A DNA stretch of 5,181 bases from Planctomycetes bacterium SM23_32 (GTDB taxonomy: Bacteria; Planctomycetota; Brocadiia; SM23-32), in the NCBI GenBank assembly GCA_001303885.1, contig LJUE01000197.1, positions 1-5,181 on the forward strand, read 5' to 3'. Shown here one piece after another: positions 4,659-5,181 of the stretch. Every line of letters begins with the position of its first letter. The stretch's first letter is position 1. The position numbers were made by a program, and so were the translations under genes. The notes under the pieces are model-generated. The model was not told where the DNA came from. It was given only the letters and a program-made list of their open reading frames with translations, and ran no database searches.

Positions 4659-5181
4659 TCACTCCATCGGGTAGCGCAGGCCCCACTCGGCGCGCAGCGC
4701 GTCCATCGTGCGCACGATGGCGAGGGACTCGTCCAGCGGCATCACGTCGCTCTCGGTCCTGCCGCCGCGGAGGCATTGCATCACGTGCTCCGCCTCGTAC
4801 TCGTAGCCGTTCTCCCGATGGGGCAGCTGGATCACCTCCTCCTCGGCGTCCGCCGAGCCGATGGTCAGCCCCTGCGTCTTCCAGAACGGCGCGTGCACGC
4901 GCGCCCACTTCTCGGTGCCGAACACGTAGGCCACGTGCGGCATGGCGGTGCGCACGCCGCAGGTGAGCACGCCGAGCCGGCCGCCCTCGTAGCGGAGGAT
5001 CATGGCCGCCTGCTCGTCCACGCCGGTCTCGCCGACGTGGGCCATGCTGGTCATCTCCGGGGGCGGCCCGCCGAACACCATCGAGGCGAAGGCCAGCGTG
5101 TAGACGCCCACGTCCAGCAGCCCGCCGCCGGCGAGGTCCGGGTTGAGCAGACGCCCTTTGGGGTCCCAGCCGGTGCGGAAG
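4659..5181 (-). CDS. Gfo/Idh/MocA family oxidoreductase (partial, N-terminus beyond window)
   Basis: The last 173 residues of a Gfo/Idh/MocA-type NAD(P)-dependent dehydrogenase are present; the Rossmann domain and the EKP-type catalytic motif lie beyond the right edge. The first visible codon is at 5180-5178. The stretch GRLLNPDLAGGGLLDVGVY (residues 9-27 of the visible part) is the typical C-terminal-domain motif, with the conserved Asp-x-Gly-x-Tyr. The end, MDALRAEWGLRYPME, is typical of the glucose-fructose/dihydrodiol/xylose dehydrogenase-like branch. Such enzymes oxidise or reduce sugars, inositols or related polyols in the cytosol. The substrate cannot be told from this part. The stop is TGA at 4661-4659, 92 bp before the RHH gene. 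Proximity to the isomerase and DUF2961 genes suggests a broader carbohydrate-catabolic neighbourhood, but it is not in their operon. Confidence 0.88.
   Translation of the reverse strand, partial: FRTGWDPKGRLLNPDLAGGGLLDVGVYTLAFASMVFGGPPPEMTSMAHVGETGVDEQAAMILRYEGGRLGVLTCGVRTAMPHVAYVFGTEKWARVHAPFWKTQGLTIGSADAEEEVIQLPHRENGYEYEAEHVMQCLRGGRTESDVMPLDESLAIVRTMDALRAEWGLRYPME

Noticed and set aside
1..5181. CRISPR array, tRNA/rRNA, insertion sequence, phage or defence system.
   Set aside because: No regularly spaced direct repeats, no tRNA-like or rRNA segments, and no transposase, integrase or defence-domain motif were seen on either strand.

Overview
This is a GC-rich bacterial window (roughly 70% G+C by eye). 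It carries six protein genes, two of them cut by the window edges: trigger factor, a sugar phosphate isomerase/epimerase, a DUF2961 (GH172-type) protein, a TauE/SafE membrane exporter, a ribbon-helix-helix (RHH) regulator and a Gfo/Idh/MocA oxidoreductase. High GC plus a cytosolic DUF2961 protein, a stand-alone TIM-barrel sugar isomerase and a Gfo/Idh/MocA dehydrogenase fits Planctomycetota or related PVC bacteria, or Armatimonadota-like lineages. That placement is an inference with low confidence; there is no rRNA or other phylogenetic marker beyond trigger factor. Shine-Dalgarno sites (AGGAG/GGAG) and sigma70-like promoters are readable.

Layout. Positions 1-834 (minus): N-terminal 278 codons of a divergent trigger factor (tig). 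Positions 835-1354: a 520-bp GC-rich divergent intergenic region with a near-perfect palindrome close to tig, a central GC hairpin and a promoter for the gene to the right. Positions 1355-2146 (plus): sugar phosphate isomerase/epimerase. Positions 2219-3277 (plus): DUF2961/GH172-type protein, 72 bp downstream and with a candidate promoter of its own. Positions 3278-3361: short convergent gap with weak hairpins. Positions 3362-4231 (minus): TauE/SafE permease. Positions 4330-4566 (minus): 78-residue RHH protein with a strong promoter. Positions 4659-5181 (minus): C-terminal part of a Gfo/Idh/MocA oxidoreductase, running off the right edge.

How the genes may work together. The isomerase and the DUF2961 protein form a likely carbohydrate-processing pair (glycoside cleavage, then isomerisation or epimerisation), and the oxidoreductase is the same kind of gene. 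The RHH regulator and the exporter look like a second unit. A 12-bp perfect inverted repeat surrounds a -10-like TATAAG in front of the exporter gene, and a copy resembling half of it overlaps the RHH gene's own ribosome binding site and start codon. The most testable idea here is therefore an autoregulated RHH-exporter circuit.

I found no mobile element, CRISPR array, RNA gene, toxin-antitoxin pair with a recognisable toxin, or phage gene. I see no strong evidence for an undescribed multi-gene system; the points worth checking are small-scale regulatory structures and the substrate of the DUF2961/isomerase pair.
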